A DNA stretch of 64,000 nucleotides from Strigamia acuminata (GCA_949358305.1 OX442318.1:3582501-3646500), one strand, 5' to 3'; counted from the stretch's first letter, positions 15,261-28,081 are shown. Numbers and translations: made by a program. Notes: generated by a model not told the origin, from the sequence alone.

Positions 15261-15398
15261 TGTGTATTAAATAATTCTAGAGAAAATAGAAGCACTTGGA
15301 TGATAAAATGTTTTCCGATAAAGTTGCATGCAGAGCGTAGACTCGGCTGGAAGGTTTTCAAATGTTTTTCTTAATCGGAAAGAAGCGAAAAATCAAGC

Positions 15399-17115
15399 TC
15401 AGCATTCTGACCGTGCAGAGCCGTCTTTGCGACTTAAAGCGATAGCAAGTTCCAGATCAGCGTCTTCTTGTCTCCGATCCTGCTCCATCCGAAGACTATC
15501 GGTAGTAGCCCAAGCGATTTGATCGTCTTCAGACATGCCCCACACACCACCACCACTAACGCACTAGAAGGAAGGATAAGTCACCAAACACCAAATAATA
15601 GACAGTTTATGCACTTGTTTGTATGCAATCATTTACAATGTCTACAACAAGAGGAGCCGATAACGACTGCCAAGCCTCATATATATAAATATATATAATA
15701 TATATATATATATAGCGTATTTTATCGATTAAAAGCCGCGGCTCTTATTCAAAACTGCTACTTTTGTCAGCAATTACAACTTCGGTTTTTTCTTTGTTAC
15801 ATTTGTTTAATGTTAATATCTACTCGAGTAATCCTCTTTTGAAACATTAACGTTGCGGACCCGCAATGTTATTCTGCTGAAATAATGTTAGTTATTACGT
15901 CATTTGAAACTGATATTTATTTACTAATGTACCATGAAAATTGAAAACTCCTATACCTTGCGGGCCCGCCGATACCACTTCTTTCCGCTGTTTTTCAATG
16001 ATTGCATCAACCCACACAAAATGCACAAACTGTCTAACACAAATCTTAAAAACAATTAAAAACACATACCGAAATCCCCTGCCTTGAAGCCGGTGTACAA
16101 CAAACAGACCATTGCTGCACACAGCGACAAACAAGGCAAGCGGGTGTCGCATCAGTGCTGGACCGGCCCGGCCCATCCAGATTTCCCGATACTAAATTTG
16201 TACCCAGTCCAGCCATGTCGCATTAACCATAAAATGCACGCTTAGCCATACTAGCTGCTCGTGCCGATAAACCCTATTCTCACTATCGCTAGTGAACCCA
16301 AAGCAGGGGATTTCGGTAAGATACTATCGACTACTAAACACCCTTATAAATACTTGCCTTTTCATTCATGCCACCAACTCAAGTTGCATCAAACAAAAAA
16401 ACAACAACAAAGTGATTTCTCTACTTCTTCACACAGGAAATTCAATTCATCAACAGAAACCAAATTTTTACAAACTCAAAACTGTCATATTAAGTCATAA
16501 TATTAACATTGATCCCCCCAGCCCCATAATTGGTCCGCTAACCAATCAGAATCACATCCTTACCTTATCAAAATTAGCAAAATCAGCAAACTGATCACTG
16601 TTTCCTTCACCGGAGCTCGCAAACGGATCTTTGGCGGCCGAACTTGCGTTATTGAACGGATCGAAGGGTTCGCTGTTGAACGCACCAAATGTGTCATTAG
16701 TTTTGCTAGTGTTGACAACCGCGCCGACAAACGGATCCGGAGCAGGAGGCGCCGACCGCGGCGCTCTTATTCCGGAACTTTTCGGCGGAGCCGGTCTCGG
16801 AGGCGGTTGTTTGCTCTTCTTAGGCGGGAGCGCCGGCGTCGGACTCTCGGACCGAGGCGCGACCGGCGGCGGAGCAAACGGGTCGCCGCCAAACGGGTCG
16901 CCGTTCGAAACCTTCAATCAAGCGAGCCATTGGTAGTGGCGGATTAATAAACAACCATGGGAAAACTCACGGTATCGGCTTTTGAATCACTGGCGCTTAA
17001 TCCGAATGGATCGAACGGGTCAGTTTTACCGCTAGGCACAGCCTGTGCTGGAAAGGCAGCAAATGAGGCATTTATCTGAAGGAAAATGGCCAGGATGAGT
17101 CAATGTATTCTTCCA

Positions 17116-17162
<47 letters not shown>

Positions 17163-20100
17163 ATCTGGTGTACTTTGACCAAACACCGCGGCGAATGGAT
17201 CTTTTCCGCCAAAAGGGTCCGGTAACGATGGAGCTTCGACATTACTAAATGGATCTTCTACGGGGTAGGCAATAAACGATAGTTATTAATAAACCAGAAC
17301 TTTTTAAACTTTTTCCACTTGCGATTCATTTTCACCCCAAAAATTATTATGCGATCCCGGCCATACAGGTCAAACCTCGCTATTACCATGAACCAAGGAT
17401 AACATGAAAACGTATCCACATGTTTAGTGCGTTTTGCCACCGATGGCGCCACATAATTTAGCCGCACTGCATTCTGGGATGACAACAGGTAACAAACATG
17501 CTTAGTCGGCGAGCAATGCATGACACATGATTGCTGTCATTCAATCAGTGCACAGAACAACGAATCAATAGGAAATAACACACGGATACGTGTCCATTTT
17601 ATCCTTGGTTTATGCAGTTTGAGAAGCCCTGTTTTAAACCAGCCCTCGCAGTCTTACCGTTTTTAAATGGGTCATCTTCCGTAAATGGATCGTGCGAAAA
17701 CCCGTTGACGTTCGAAAAAGGATCTTTGGATTTAAACGGATCTTCTTGTTCGTCGCCCGTCCCGGCACTAAATTCGCTACGGATACTTTGCGGTGAACTT
17801 GTTGCCTGTTGCCATCAAACACCGAAAAGAAAAAGTATCAATAACTGCAGCTAACGTCTCCCAATGTCAAATCCCTCACCGTATTCGCGAGCCTTTGGTA
17901 ATCGGCTTCTGATAAGACTGGTGTAATCACTTGTAAGGACACATCGCTGATGCTTGAAACATCGCCGCTCGAAATGGCTGAATCGTATTGCAACACAAGG
18001 TCCTGAAGCCTTTTATTTTGTTCCTGCATCTGATTCATTTTATTCTTTGCCTGAACAAATAACATTTATTTCTTACAAAAAATATCAACACCCCAAAAAC
18101 CACATCCCAACAAGTTTTATTCCAGCAAAAAGGCCCCAAAATCCCTCCACTGCCTGCAGCAAGGCCCAGATACAGGAAACCAGGCTCATTTGGCCCCAAG
18201 GCAACTAGATTTTCACAATTTTCCCCAGGCCCCTGGGAACTCCCTGGAGCATATATTTTTTGGGCTAAATTCCTGGAGAATTCTAATGTTATAGTGTTAG
18301 AACTAGCGAAGGCCCCTGCAGGACCGGATTTAGGTATCGCAGGGCCTTATGCAGGCCCGGCTGTAAGTTTTGCAATGCCTCGAGAAAAAGTTATTAGTGG
18401 GACCCCAAAATACTTGCAAAAAAAATATTTTCTTAGAAATTTGAAACTGCGGGGCCCCTCGGAGCCCCTGACCCTACGTAAGGCCAGTTCTAGGGCTCGT
18501 AGAACTTTGCAAAGCCCATAATCGCAGGGCTTCTTTAGCCAAGCGGTAAATCCGGTCCAGAGCCGGGGCGGATCTAGCATAGGGCTAATGGGGCTTAAGC
18601 CCCGGGCCCCCAAATTCTAGGGGGCCCCCAAGACGCAAGGCAATGTACTAAAAAAAAAAAAAATAAAGGAGAAAGGTCGCTATTAAAAATTTCGATAAAG
18701 GGGCCCCGAAAAAACCTCAAGCCCCGGGCCCCCGAAAAGCTAGATCCGCCCCTGGTCCAGAGCCCCTTCGTTGACCAATAACAAGCCAAATTACCTGAGT
18801 AATTTGCAGTTGTGAGTCCTGCATATTTTTGGTCAAAACATTCAGCTGATTTTTACCACCTTCAATCTGCTGTTCTAACTTGGTCTCTTCCTTCCTCAAG
18901 TCATTCAACTCTTGTCGCTTATTATTCAACTCCTTCTCCTGCTCCGAAATCGACTTCTCCTGTTCCTCGGCAAGCTCCTTCAACTTATTCACCTGAGAAA
19001 CATTAAAACAATCAATCATCCACACAGCAATCGCAATTTCTCCAATCTCCAATGGCAGCCACAAGTGGAAGTAAACAAAGAAAAGCAGTTGCTAAAATGC
19101 TGTAAAAGTGCACAGTGTCACTACCTCATCACTTTCTTCTTCCAGTTGCTTGCGTACTTCGCACATAGTAAGGTCTAGGGAGGATTTCTAAGGTAAAAAA
19201 TAATAATATCCACAAAAAACAAACACAAACCAAAAGAAATAAATAAAGGAAACATTCAAACTAGAGGATTTAATCAACTGTAGGAGTTTGAGAATGTCTC
19301 TTTCGTCGGTTTCACACGTTACCTGCACGTCTAAGTCGTCGAGTCTTTTCTGCGCTTCTCCTTTTTGGGTGTCCAACTGTTTGATGGCGGCTGTGAGCGT
19401 CTCCAATTCGGTCTGTAGTGTCTTCAAGTCGCTTCTTTTCATCGATATCTCCGTGTTTTTGGAATATACATCTTTTTCGAGCAATTTCTTCTCTCTGGAG
19501 GGTCACGAAAGAAGCGTTAGGGATTGGTGGGGTGGTAATGCGCAAAGCACAGAGTTAATGTAATTAACGGAACGTGTTAGAGCTTTGTAAACTCGAAACT
19601 CTTTATAACGAATCGCGATATAACAAATTATTGATATAACGAATGAAGCATTGACGCGCATTAACACGTTCCGTGTTTCCTACGTCTTAATATTAAACGA
19701 AAAATACAAACGTCAGTAATTCGTCTATTTCTTTGGTGATCATGTCCAATTCTGGATTATTGTAGATGCTCGTGGAACCAGCATCCTATAAAAACCATCA
19801 AACCAGACCGGTCCGTCACTAACCACCCCCTGCACCGTAAACCATCACAACTTACCCCCGTGCCGTCGATACTCGGTTTGGGTCGCATCGATGGCGGAAT
19901 CATGTCCGGTGCCAGACTCTGCGGAACTTCGATTCCCTTCAGTTTGTTCTGAACAAAATGCATTGCCAGTGCAAACTGTTCCGTATTCAACTTCCCAGTC
20001 TGTTTCGTGTCGCACAAACCCCTAAAACGACAAATAACGCCATCTTTTAAATGATTTATTATAACTCTTATATTTGTGGTGCTTTTGCGAACCAAGCCAA

Positions 20101-21886
20101 GGATAACATGGACGCGTATCCACAAGTTCAGTGCGTTTTGCCACCGATGGCGCCACATAATATACAGCCGCACTGTATTCTGGGATGACAACAGGTAACA
20201 AACATGCTTAGTTGGCGAGCAATGCATGACACGTGATTGCCGTCATCCAATCAGCGCACAGAACAACGAATCAATAGGAAATAACACACGGATATGTGTC
20301 CATGTTATCCTTGGTTCATTTTTCACTGCACCACCACATATAACCACGCGAATAAGTCACCATATGTGTGCAAGGATTGGCTGTGGAAGTCCAGACTGCA
20401 GAAACAAGTCTTTGATCTCCGCGCCGTTGACGAAACCGTCCACATCGAGATCCGCAGCTTTGAACATTACATCATACTGAGATTTGTCGGCAGCCGAAAC
20501 CACCCACGTCGCCTCGACTACGCTTGTCGAACTCTAAGAAACAAACAAACAAACAAATAAACAAACACACCAAATTCAAGCGTAAATTAGTTACACTCAG
20601 CACATCCAGTTCGGGCGACGCAGCGCCAGGAGGTGGAAAAGCGGCCCAGCCCACATCGGTCGGCGGGGCCGCGACCGCTGGCAACACTTGAACGGCTCCG
20701 ACTAAAACCTTCTTTTCCCGCTTCGACGGCGGCACCAAATCGGACGGTAACGTCGTCGGTACCGGATGGTTCTCCAAAGCGTGATAAATTAAATGCATAG
20801 CCTGAATAAGACAATTTAAACCCTTTTAGCGTTAATTCTGGTGGTTTGTTCGGTGTTCTCACCAGAATGAATTCTTCCCTGTCTAAAAAGCCGTCGTTGT
20901 CTATGTCGCTTAGTTCCCAAACTCGGCCCAGTAAGTCGACGGCCAGTTTGGAATTCAACATGACCGGTTTCACTTTGCTGCCGGGTAACATTCCGTTTAC
21001 TGGTCCCAGGGACTCGAAGAGTTGTTCGAACTTAAGACGCTCCGCCAACTGAAATTGGGTGTCGTTATCGAATGTTTTGCAGAGGAAATGGCGAAAACAG
21101 ACCCGAACAAATAGTTACCTTTATATTCCAATCCTGACTGGCTGGAAGCACAGGTGGAGGATCACCCTAAATATGGAAAAAATTATTTTAGTTAAAATAA
21201 TTGAAATGTCACCAAAAGCATCCGTTTATCCCTAATTTAACACAAAATGTCATAAAATAAGTCATGTTTACACTGTAATTTAACATAAATGTCATCAAAC
21301 AGCAAATTTACATTGTATTTAATGTAAATTTAATGAAATACAGCCAATTTACGTTGAAATAAATGTAAATTTAATAAAATACACCAAATTTACATAGTAA
21401 TTTATGTAAATATACTGAAATATTGCATATTTACATAGTAGTAAATGTAAATATACTTAAATATTGCATATTTACACTGTAATAAATTTAAATATACTTA
21501 AATATTGCACATTTACACTGTAATAAATGTAAATATACTTAAATATTGCATATTTACACTGTAATTCACAGAAAAAAGATTAATTTCTGCTGCAACTAAC
21601 CTAAATATCAGCAATTTACATTATATTAATGCAAGAAAATTCAACAATGTCATTTTTACATTACTTCCAATACTCCTCCCAATCCAAATGTCCATATTTA
21701 CCATTTTTGGAGGTGGAACTTCAGCCGTGACACCTGTTAAATCCACTTCGCAACTATTTTGCGCCAAGGATATCAGCTTTAAGGCTGTATAGAAGCCTTG
21801 TTTATCCAAATACCCTTTGCCTGTTGGATCTGACAAGTCCCATATCTAAAAAACAACATTCCGTTATTACGTAACTAATTAATCAA

Positions 21887-21929
<43 letters not shown>

Positions 21930-23648
21930 AAACAATTAACGTCCAAAAGGAAATTCTACACACAGCATCAAAAAAAATATCATAATAAATAACATCCTGG
22001 TCAGATTTATTCTTATATAATATAATAATCAGCTAATATTGTTGTATAGAATTTTAATTTCTTTTAATTTTTAATTAATTTTTTTTTTGTTCATTATTTT
22101 TATGGCTTCATTGAAATCCCACTAATGAAGCAACTGGCAAATATATAAAATCAATTGATTAAAATATAATTTATTATATTTTTTTTAATGGAAACCATCT
22201 GTGCACGCCAGGAAATGGACCGGTCGCAAAATTGACAACATCTTAAGGGGTGATTTAAAGTTTGATCACTTTTATCTTGGATTTGTCAATTTAGAAATGA
22301 CTCATGAATATGCTAATGAAGAGTTTAGGCAGAAGAGGGATTTAAGATAATAATTTTTTTTTTTTTTTTTTTTAAATTAATTATTTCTAAATTTTTAATG
22401 GTCAAATTAGTTAGGAATTTTTCAATTTGTTCAGTCTGGGTGTGTGTCTCACCCTGCTAAGCACAGTGTCAGGTAAACCAGATTTCTTGAGGAATTTAGC
22501 TGCGTCCAAAGCTCCAATTGCACTATTTCTCGCTTTGTCCTCCTGAAATTGAACGGCGTGTTAATATTTTGGGATAATTCAAATAAGTGGAAAATTGATG
22601 GATTGATTGCTATTTTGGGTGATAATTGATGAAAATCATTAGATTTAAGAGTGAAAATAATGAATTTACTAAACTATTTTGTAGAATTGGCTGTTTTTCG
22701 TGGTTTTTTCGGTTCGTTGTTAATGATATTCATTGAGATTGCCATTAAACAATTTTAATCACTAAACGTTGAAAAATAAATATTTTTTGGTTTTTTTTGG
22801 TTTTTTAATATTCAAAAATTGTTAAAAATCGTTAAAATAATTATTTATAAGCTCTATAATTCACAATTTATCGTAAAATCTTGAAAATTTGATATTTTTA
22901 AATGTTTTTAATCACAAAATTGATCAAAATGATTAAAATTGTGATCCAATAACACTAAAAAAAAATACAAAAAAACCAAAATATATAAATTGGAACACTT
23001 TTCATCATTTTTCTAGTCCACAATTAATCATAATCATCAAAATCATCACCCAAAACCACCAAAAAATACAAAAATACAAAAATAACCAAAAACCAATTCC
23101 AAACAGCAAAAAACACAAAAAATCCATTTTTCCATCAATTTTCCACAATTTTCCGCCTGTAAAAAATACTCACCTGCTGAAAATAAGCTTCAAATAAATC
23201 CAGATGATTACCAGCTATCTGCAAACACCAGAAAAAACCCAAAAAATTAAAAACCAATCCAGAAATGCCGACCAAAAACCCCAAAACATGGAAAAAATCA
23301 AAAAATCCAATTTCGCCTCACAACTTGCCAACAAACTAACCAACCTCCATCTCACATTACCTCATCATTTCAGGACATCCTTCTGCAGTATTTTTCCACA
23401 AACTTTCCTGCCAAATGTGTCATATTTTCCTTTATGTTCTCCCAATGACAGATTACATATTTCTCCCACCCTGTGTCTCTTATTGATCAAGTATTTCCGC
23501 CATTTTTATTCCACTTTTGCACGTCGGTTATCGGCAATTGATTTTTCCGATTCGTTATCGGGTTAATTGTGTGAAAATGGATCAAATGATAAGGTAAATT
23601 GAAACAACATAAACCGCTTACTTGCGCCAACGACGGACGTGCCGCCAT
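15399..23648 (-). CDS. EPS15: EPS15/EPS15L1 endocytic adaptor, 19 coding exons
   Basis: Exons 23622-23648, 23174-23218, 22453-22542, 21702-21845, 21119-21166, 20863-21048, 20595-20801, 20361-20533, 19856-20021, 19712-19785, 19323-19494, 19125-19187, 18795-18992, 17880-18050, 17658-17805, 17163-17257, 16971-17075, 16564-16911 and 15399-15563 join to 874 residues (human 896). EPS15 scaffolds clathrin-coated pits. Three EH domains (about 15-105, 118-210, 265-355) keep the key Trp ([28 protein letters not shown]); EH2 has an intact EF loop. A long coiled coil (about 375-590) precedes 14 DPF motifs (AP-2 ear ligands) and a Pro-rich run. The last exon has two ubiquitin-interacting segments, SEDDQIAWA and [13 protein letters not shown]. 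The start lies in GAAGATGGCGGC, a full TISU match. Confidence 0.97.
15660..15745. repeat. (TA)n tract followed by a dispersed GCCGCGGCTC repeat fragment
   Basis: A TA-rich run (about 15676-15712) abuts TTATCGATTAAAAGCCGCGG, which shares its core with CGATTAAGAGCCGCGGCT near 57034. This suggests a dispersed repeat family. It lies in the last EPS15 intron. Confidence 0.5.
17117..17160. repeat. (ATT)n microsatellite in an EPS15 intron
   Basis: About 14 ATT units directly next to the donor of the exon ending at 17163. Confidence 0.95.
17391..17610. mobile_element. MITE copy A in an EPS15 intron
   Basis: About 220 bp beginning AACCAAGGATAACATG and ending in ATCCTTGGTT, so the ends are inverted repeats. 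It is closely similar over its whole length to the copy at 20097-20316, including TTTTGCCACCGATGGCGCCA and GACAACAGGTAACAAACATG. It has no coding capacity. No convincing target-site duplication was found. Confidence 0.8.
18563..18754. mobile_element. hAT-type MITE with 8-bp target-site duplication
   Basis: Inverted ends GGGGCGGATCTAGC and GCTAGATCCGCCCC bound a 192-bp element rich in GGGCCCCC. The element is flanked on both sides by GTCCAGAG (18555-18562 and 18755-18762). An 8-bp duplication is typical of hAT transposons. It lies in an EPS15 intron and has no transposase. Confidence 0.85.
20097..20316. mobile_element. MITE copy B in an EPS15 intron
   Basis: Second copy of the element at 17391-17610, in the same orientation and a different intron of the same gene. 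Its terminal repeats CCAAGGATAACATGGACGCG and GTGTCCATGTTATCCTTGG are better preserved than those of copy A. Confidence 0.8.
21225..21590. repeat. 41-bp tandem repeat in an EPS15 intron
   Basis: Successive TTTAC-anchored copies near 21348, 21389, 21430, 21471, 21512 and 21553 are spaced by 41 bases. The consensus is TTTACACTGTAATAAATGTA followed by AATATACTTAAATATTGCATA. Confidence 0.85.
21889..21930. repeat. (TAAA)n microsatellite
   Basis: About ten TAAA/AATA units in the EPS15 intron upstream of the exon at 21702-21845. Confidence 0.95.
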
Positions 23649-24219
23649 CTTCCCTCGTTCAAGTCTGATGAATTTCCACCGTCGCTTTTCATTGGTCCAT
23701 TTATTTGACCCACATTCGACCGGTCTGGATCGAACGAAACGGAAATTTAGAGGAAATAATTATTATCGAGTCAATTTATTTTAATTTTTTTTATTTTTAA
23801 TTAAAAACAATCGGATAAAATTGAAGAATTTCTTGATTTTAGTTCCGAAGGTCGTCACGTGGCGTCGTCAACGAAATACCGCACTTACAAAATTAATAAA
23901 AATTTAGACAATTTCATTAAAAAAAAAACACGAATTATTAATTTAAAAATTCCATTTTATTTCCACCTCAAAAAAAAAAAACATTTAAAAACCAATTTCA
24001 TTTATTAAATCAACCAATCACAACTTCGATCATGATTCAAAATGGCGTCATCCAACCGCGCACTTTTCAAAACCAAAAAAAACAAACAAAAAAGATCTAA
24101 AAATTCAAATCTTTATTAAATAAAACCAAAAATAAAACAAAATGACTTTAAATTTCTCTTCCATTAAAACATAAGGGCCCTAAAAAGGGCCCAACATCAA
24201 CCAATCACATCTCCCGTGA
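23649..24219. other. EPS15 promoter and 3' flank of the H2B variant
   Basis: Contains the EPS15 upstream region and, on the minus strand, the 3' processing signals of the neighbouring H2B gene. No other gene is seen. Confidence 0.6.
24176..24191 (-). terminator. Histone 3' stem-loop (H2B variant)
   Basis: GGCCCTTTTTAGGGCC on the minus strand: six-base stem and four-base loop. It is followed by a purine-rich AATGGAAGAGA that fits the U7 histone downstream element. A minus-strand AATAAA (24112-24117) follows further on. Confidence 0.92.
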
Positions 24220-24597
24220 TCACACAACCGAGTTGTACTTCGCCACCGCCTTCGTGCCTTCACTGACCGCGTGTTTGGCCAATTCGCCCGGCAAAATCAA
24301 CCGAATCGAAGTCTGGATCTCCCGACTAGTAATGGTGGATCGCTTGTTATAATTAGCCAATCGCGACGATTCATTCGCAATCCTCTCGAAGATGTCGTGG
24401 ACAAAACTATTCATGATACCCATCGCCTTGGCCGAAATCCCCGTGTCCGGATGCACCTGACGCAAAACTTTGTAGATGTACATGGCGTAGCTTTCCTTCC
24501 TCTTCTTCCTACGCTTCTTCTTGTCTACTCCGGTAATTCGCTGCAGTTTTCCGGTCTTCTTTTCGGGTTTGATCGTTGGTGGTGTTGGAAGAACCAT
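24220..24597 (-). CDS. Divergent histone H2B variant
   Basis: A single exon of 125 residues. The histone fold is clear ([59 protein letters not shown]), but the N-tail ([20 protein letters not shown]) is unlike the neighbouring H2B. Fold changes include [12 protein letters not shown] against [12 protein letters not shown], and the C-end is NSVV rather than TSSK. The ATG at 24597-24595 is chosen because upstream in-frame ATGs lie at or before the TATA box (24651-24657). It keeps the replication-dependent stem-loop. A tissue-restricted role, for example germ line, is possible but only inferred. Confidence 0.9.
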   Translation of the reverse strand: MVLPTPPTIKPEKKTGKLQRITGVDKKKRRKKRKESYAMYIYKVLRQVHPDTGISAKAMGIMNSFVHDIFERIANESSRLANYNKRSTITSREIQTSIRLILPGELAKHAVSEGTKAVAKYNSVV

Positions 24598-24650
24598 GTT
24601 GGTCTGAATGCTGGATCGAGACGAGTGGTGAATGCGTGGTTTGTTGGGGC

Positions 24651-24657
24651 TTTTATA
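24651..24657 (-). promoter_or_regulatory. TATA box of the H2B variant gene
   Basis: TATAAAA on the minus strand, 54 bases upstream of the chosen ATG. Confidence 0.8.
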
Positions 24658-26110
24658 CCGGGATGGTGGATACGGGGGATCAAGTGTCAAGTGGGATTAT
24701 TATCGGGGTGCTGATTGGGCGGTGGGAGGGTGACGTCAGAGTTTTGGGTTTGGGGTAGGGAAGAGGTGAATGGAGAGCGTGATTCTGATTGGTTGTTGGT
24801 GGTGGAATAAATATTTTAGGTTTGTTTGGTTTGGTTTTGGTTTTATTTGGGTTTTTATTTATTTATTTTGATTTTATTTGTTTTTATTTGTTGTGTTTTT
24901 TTTTATTTATTTTTATGTCAATATCAAAAGATGGATCAACGATATATCGATACGTTAGATATCTGTAAAACACCACGTGGTCGAGTTTTCTTTCGGAATC
25001 GCGAATTTATTCGTAATATTAATAACAATTTGTTTTAAAACGTTGGATTAAATCTCCGTTATTATAAATCAAATTAATCGATGTTTTTACGGCGTGATCG
25101 GTGGAAATAATATTTTGGGACTCGGATATTTTTGGATTTTATTTGCCGCAGAATGAACGAGTGTTGAAATCTTCTAATAAAAATCAATAAAGTTTAATTT
25201 ATCTGGCTCTAAATATAGATCAAACGAGAAAAGAACAACATCCATCTTTCGATTTTTATCGATAGCAAACGACGCAAATAAAACACCGACAAAAATTTCC
25301 TTTCGTTTAATTTTTCTTCGTTTTTTATTAAAGCAAATACAAACAAAATAGAAATAAATAAAAATCAACTGAAATTTAGCGTGTCGATTAATTTGACCGG
25401 TCGCAACAACAACGAAACGAAACAAAATCGACTAACGCAACAAAACAAAATCGATTAACGCAACTATTAAAATACTCGCATCTATTTATATATCGACTAA
25501 TGCGACTAAAGCTCAATTTGCTTATTCCAAAAAACAAATCAAACTAATGAAATCGATTGAATTTACAATAATTATTTACTTTTTTTAAAAAAATCGACCA
25601 CCGGCCAATTAATCGATTTCTACGAACTCGCCCGCACTAAAACCCGAAACAATCCCACACATTTATATCGATTATTAAATTCAACTAATAAAAGCGACTA
25701 AAATCCGATTGAAATTTCTTATTATTCCATTCTTCTCAAAAAATCGAACTTCTATCCCAAAAACATCGACAAATTAATCGATTCCAAAAAATCGAGTAAC
25801 GAACTTCCACTAAAACCCGACATCAAAACAAAACAATCCAAATAATTTTAATCTGTTATTTCCTTCCAAACCGAATAAAATTTATTTCAATCCACCATTT
25901 CCTTCGAAATCGATTAATTACTCGACTCCAAAATCGACTAACCCCCAAACACAAACAAAAACCACAAAATTATTCAAATAAAACTTTTATTGAATAAAAA
26001 AAAAAATGTCACACAATATTTCACAATAAATAAATGATTCAAACGAAAAATAAAAAGGAAAAAAATAAAGACAAAAGTGAATTTCAATATCTCTTCCATT
26101 AAAACATCAA
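24658..26110. other. Spacer between the two H2B genes
   Basis: AT-rich, with many TCGATTAA-like strings between about 25250 and 25960. No gene is recognised. The minus-strand AATAAA of the next H2B gene is at 25986-25991. Confidence 0.6.
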
Positions 26111-26126
26111 GGCCCTAAAAAGGGCC
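26111..26126 (-). terminator. Histone 3' stem-loop (H2B)
   Basis: GGCCCTTTTTAGGGCC on the minus strand, followed by AATGGAAGAGA (downstream element) and later by AATAAA. Confidence 0.93.
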
Positions 26127-26170
26127 TAAATTGGTTTTCGTCTCCACTCCTCTCCGTCAAATCCAACAGT

Positions 26171-26545
26171 CTACTTGGAACTGGTGTACTTAGTGACGGC
26201 CTTGGTTCCCTCACTCACGGCGTGCTTGGCCAACTCTCCAGGCAGAAGCAATCGCACGGCGGTCTGGATCTCTCGGCTAGTGATGGTCGAGCGCTTGTTG
26301 TAGTGAGCCAACCGCGACGCTTCGGCTGCGATTCGCTCAAAGATGTCGTTCACGAAGCTGTTCATGATGCTCATGGCCTTAGATGAGATTCCAGTGTCGG
26401 GATGGACTTGCTTCAGCACTTTGTAGATGTAGATGGAGTAGGACTCCTTCCTCCTCTTCTTCTTCTTTTTCTTATCACCCTTGGTGATGTTCTTCTGGGC
26501 CTTACCGGCCTTCTTCGCTGCTTTACCGCTAACTTGGGGTGGCAT
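26171..26545 (-). CDS. Histone H2B
   Basis: An intronless 124-residue canonical H2B and nucleosome core subunit. The tail is [20 protein letters not shown] and the fold contains [40 protein letters not shown] and [20 protein letters not shown]. The ubiquitination-site lysine in AVTKYTSSK is present. A CATAAAA TATA-like box lies at 26605-26611. Its more GC-rich codon use differs from the variant H2B. Confidence 0.97.
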   Translation of the reverse strand: MPPQVSGKAAKKAGKAQKNITKGDKKKKKKRRKESYSIYIYKVLKQVHPDTGISSKAMSIMNSFVNDIFERIAAEASRLAHYNKRSTITSREIQTAVRLLLPGELAKHAVSEGTKAVTKYTSSK

Positions 26546-26604
26546 GTTGTGCTAGTTCGGAACTCTGGGTGAGAACTGAGTGGTGATCGCTGGGTTCGAG
26601 TTGC

Positions 26605-26611
26605 TTTTATG
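26605..26611 (-). promoter_or_regulatory. TATA-like box of the H2B gene
   Basis: CATAAAA on the minus strand, 60 bases upstream of the ATG. Confidence 0.7.
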
Positions 26612-27545
26612 GCGGGAGGTGGTGATAAGCGGGAGCTAAGCGCCGACGTGGGAGAAGGCTGCGCTTGGGATTGGTCGAGGGAGGAGCTATAGTAGAAATT
26701 CAAGATGGAGGCAATGGTGTGGCGTTAGCGGGAAGTTTTTGTTTTGCTTTTTGTTTTATTTTTTGGTGTAATATAAGTGAAAATGAATAAAATTTTAGAA
26801 TTTGAATTAAAATTTAGTGTTTGAATGGAAATTGTTTGTTTTGGGAATTTATATCGGAGATCGGGATGAGGATTATTGTATTTTTTAACGTCCGTTCACG
26901 GCTTATTCAATATTGAAGCGACAGTTTTTGTATCTATAAATTATTCGGTGCGATTCCTGCGTGTAAAGTGTGATTTTATGAACCGATCGGCTTTGTGTCC
27001 GTAGCGCTACGTCGTTTGTGTCTATAAATTAACGTTGCATTAATCTAATATAAAATACCGTCTGTTCGCGATCGGCCAGCGATTTTTATCGAAATATCAA
27101 CTCAAGAACGTCAAAATAATTTAATAAATCACTATTTTATGTATAAGCACAAATAAAAATCAACAAAATTCCAAAAATCAAGCATTTATTCAACATTTGC
27201 ATCAAAAAACAAATAAAAATACGATTTCTTCACGATCGGTCACCGATTCCATCAAAACACAAAAAAATCAGCCTAGTCGTACATAAAACCACCCAAAACC
27301 ACAACCAAAAACCAAAAATTCCAATCCAAAATCAATAAAAATCAATTCGAACTAAACCTAATTAAATTATACTTACAAAAACAAAATAAACCGTTAATCC
27401 AACATACAAACAAAACCCGGAAATCCCGCGCCATTTGCAAACGGATACTGCACGTCACCTCTCGACCAATCCCGACGCACCTCAATCCCCCAACCAACCA
27501 CGTCCCTCCAAAAGCGCCGACCCTACCGAAAGCCCCTTCCACAAG
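26612..27545. promoter_or_regulatory. Divergent H2B/H3 intergenic promoter region
   Basis: H2B and H3 are transcribed away from each other across this segment, as in many metazoan histone repeats. No protein-coding sequence is seen. Confidence 0.6.
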
Positions 27546-27552
27546 TATAAAA
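27546..27552 (+). promoter_or_regulatory. TATA box of the H3 gene
   Basis: TATAAAA, 96 bases upstream of the ATG. Confidence 0.85.
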
Positions 27553-27557
27553 CGTAG

Positions 27558-28058
<501 letters not shown>

Positions 28059-28081
28059 ATTTGTTCTAGAGTGGACAAAAC

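Larger units (their letters stand above)
11978..15398. other. Long spacer between FARSA and EPS15; no gene recognised
   Basis: This 3.4-kb AT-rich stretch lies upstream of FARSA and downstream of EPS15, both on the minus strand, so it should include the FARSA promoter and EPS15 3' UTR. Its short frames have no recognisable domains. It holds a 43-bp tandem repeat (13915-14083), a foldback element (14105-14402) and a TAA microsatellite (about 15215-15260). Confidence 0.6.
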
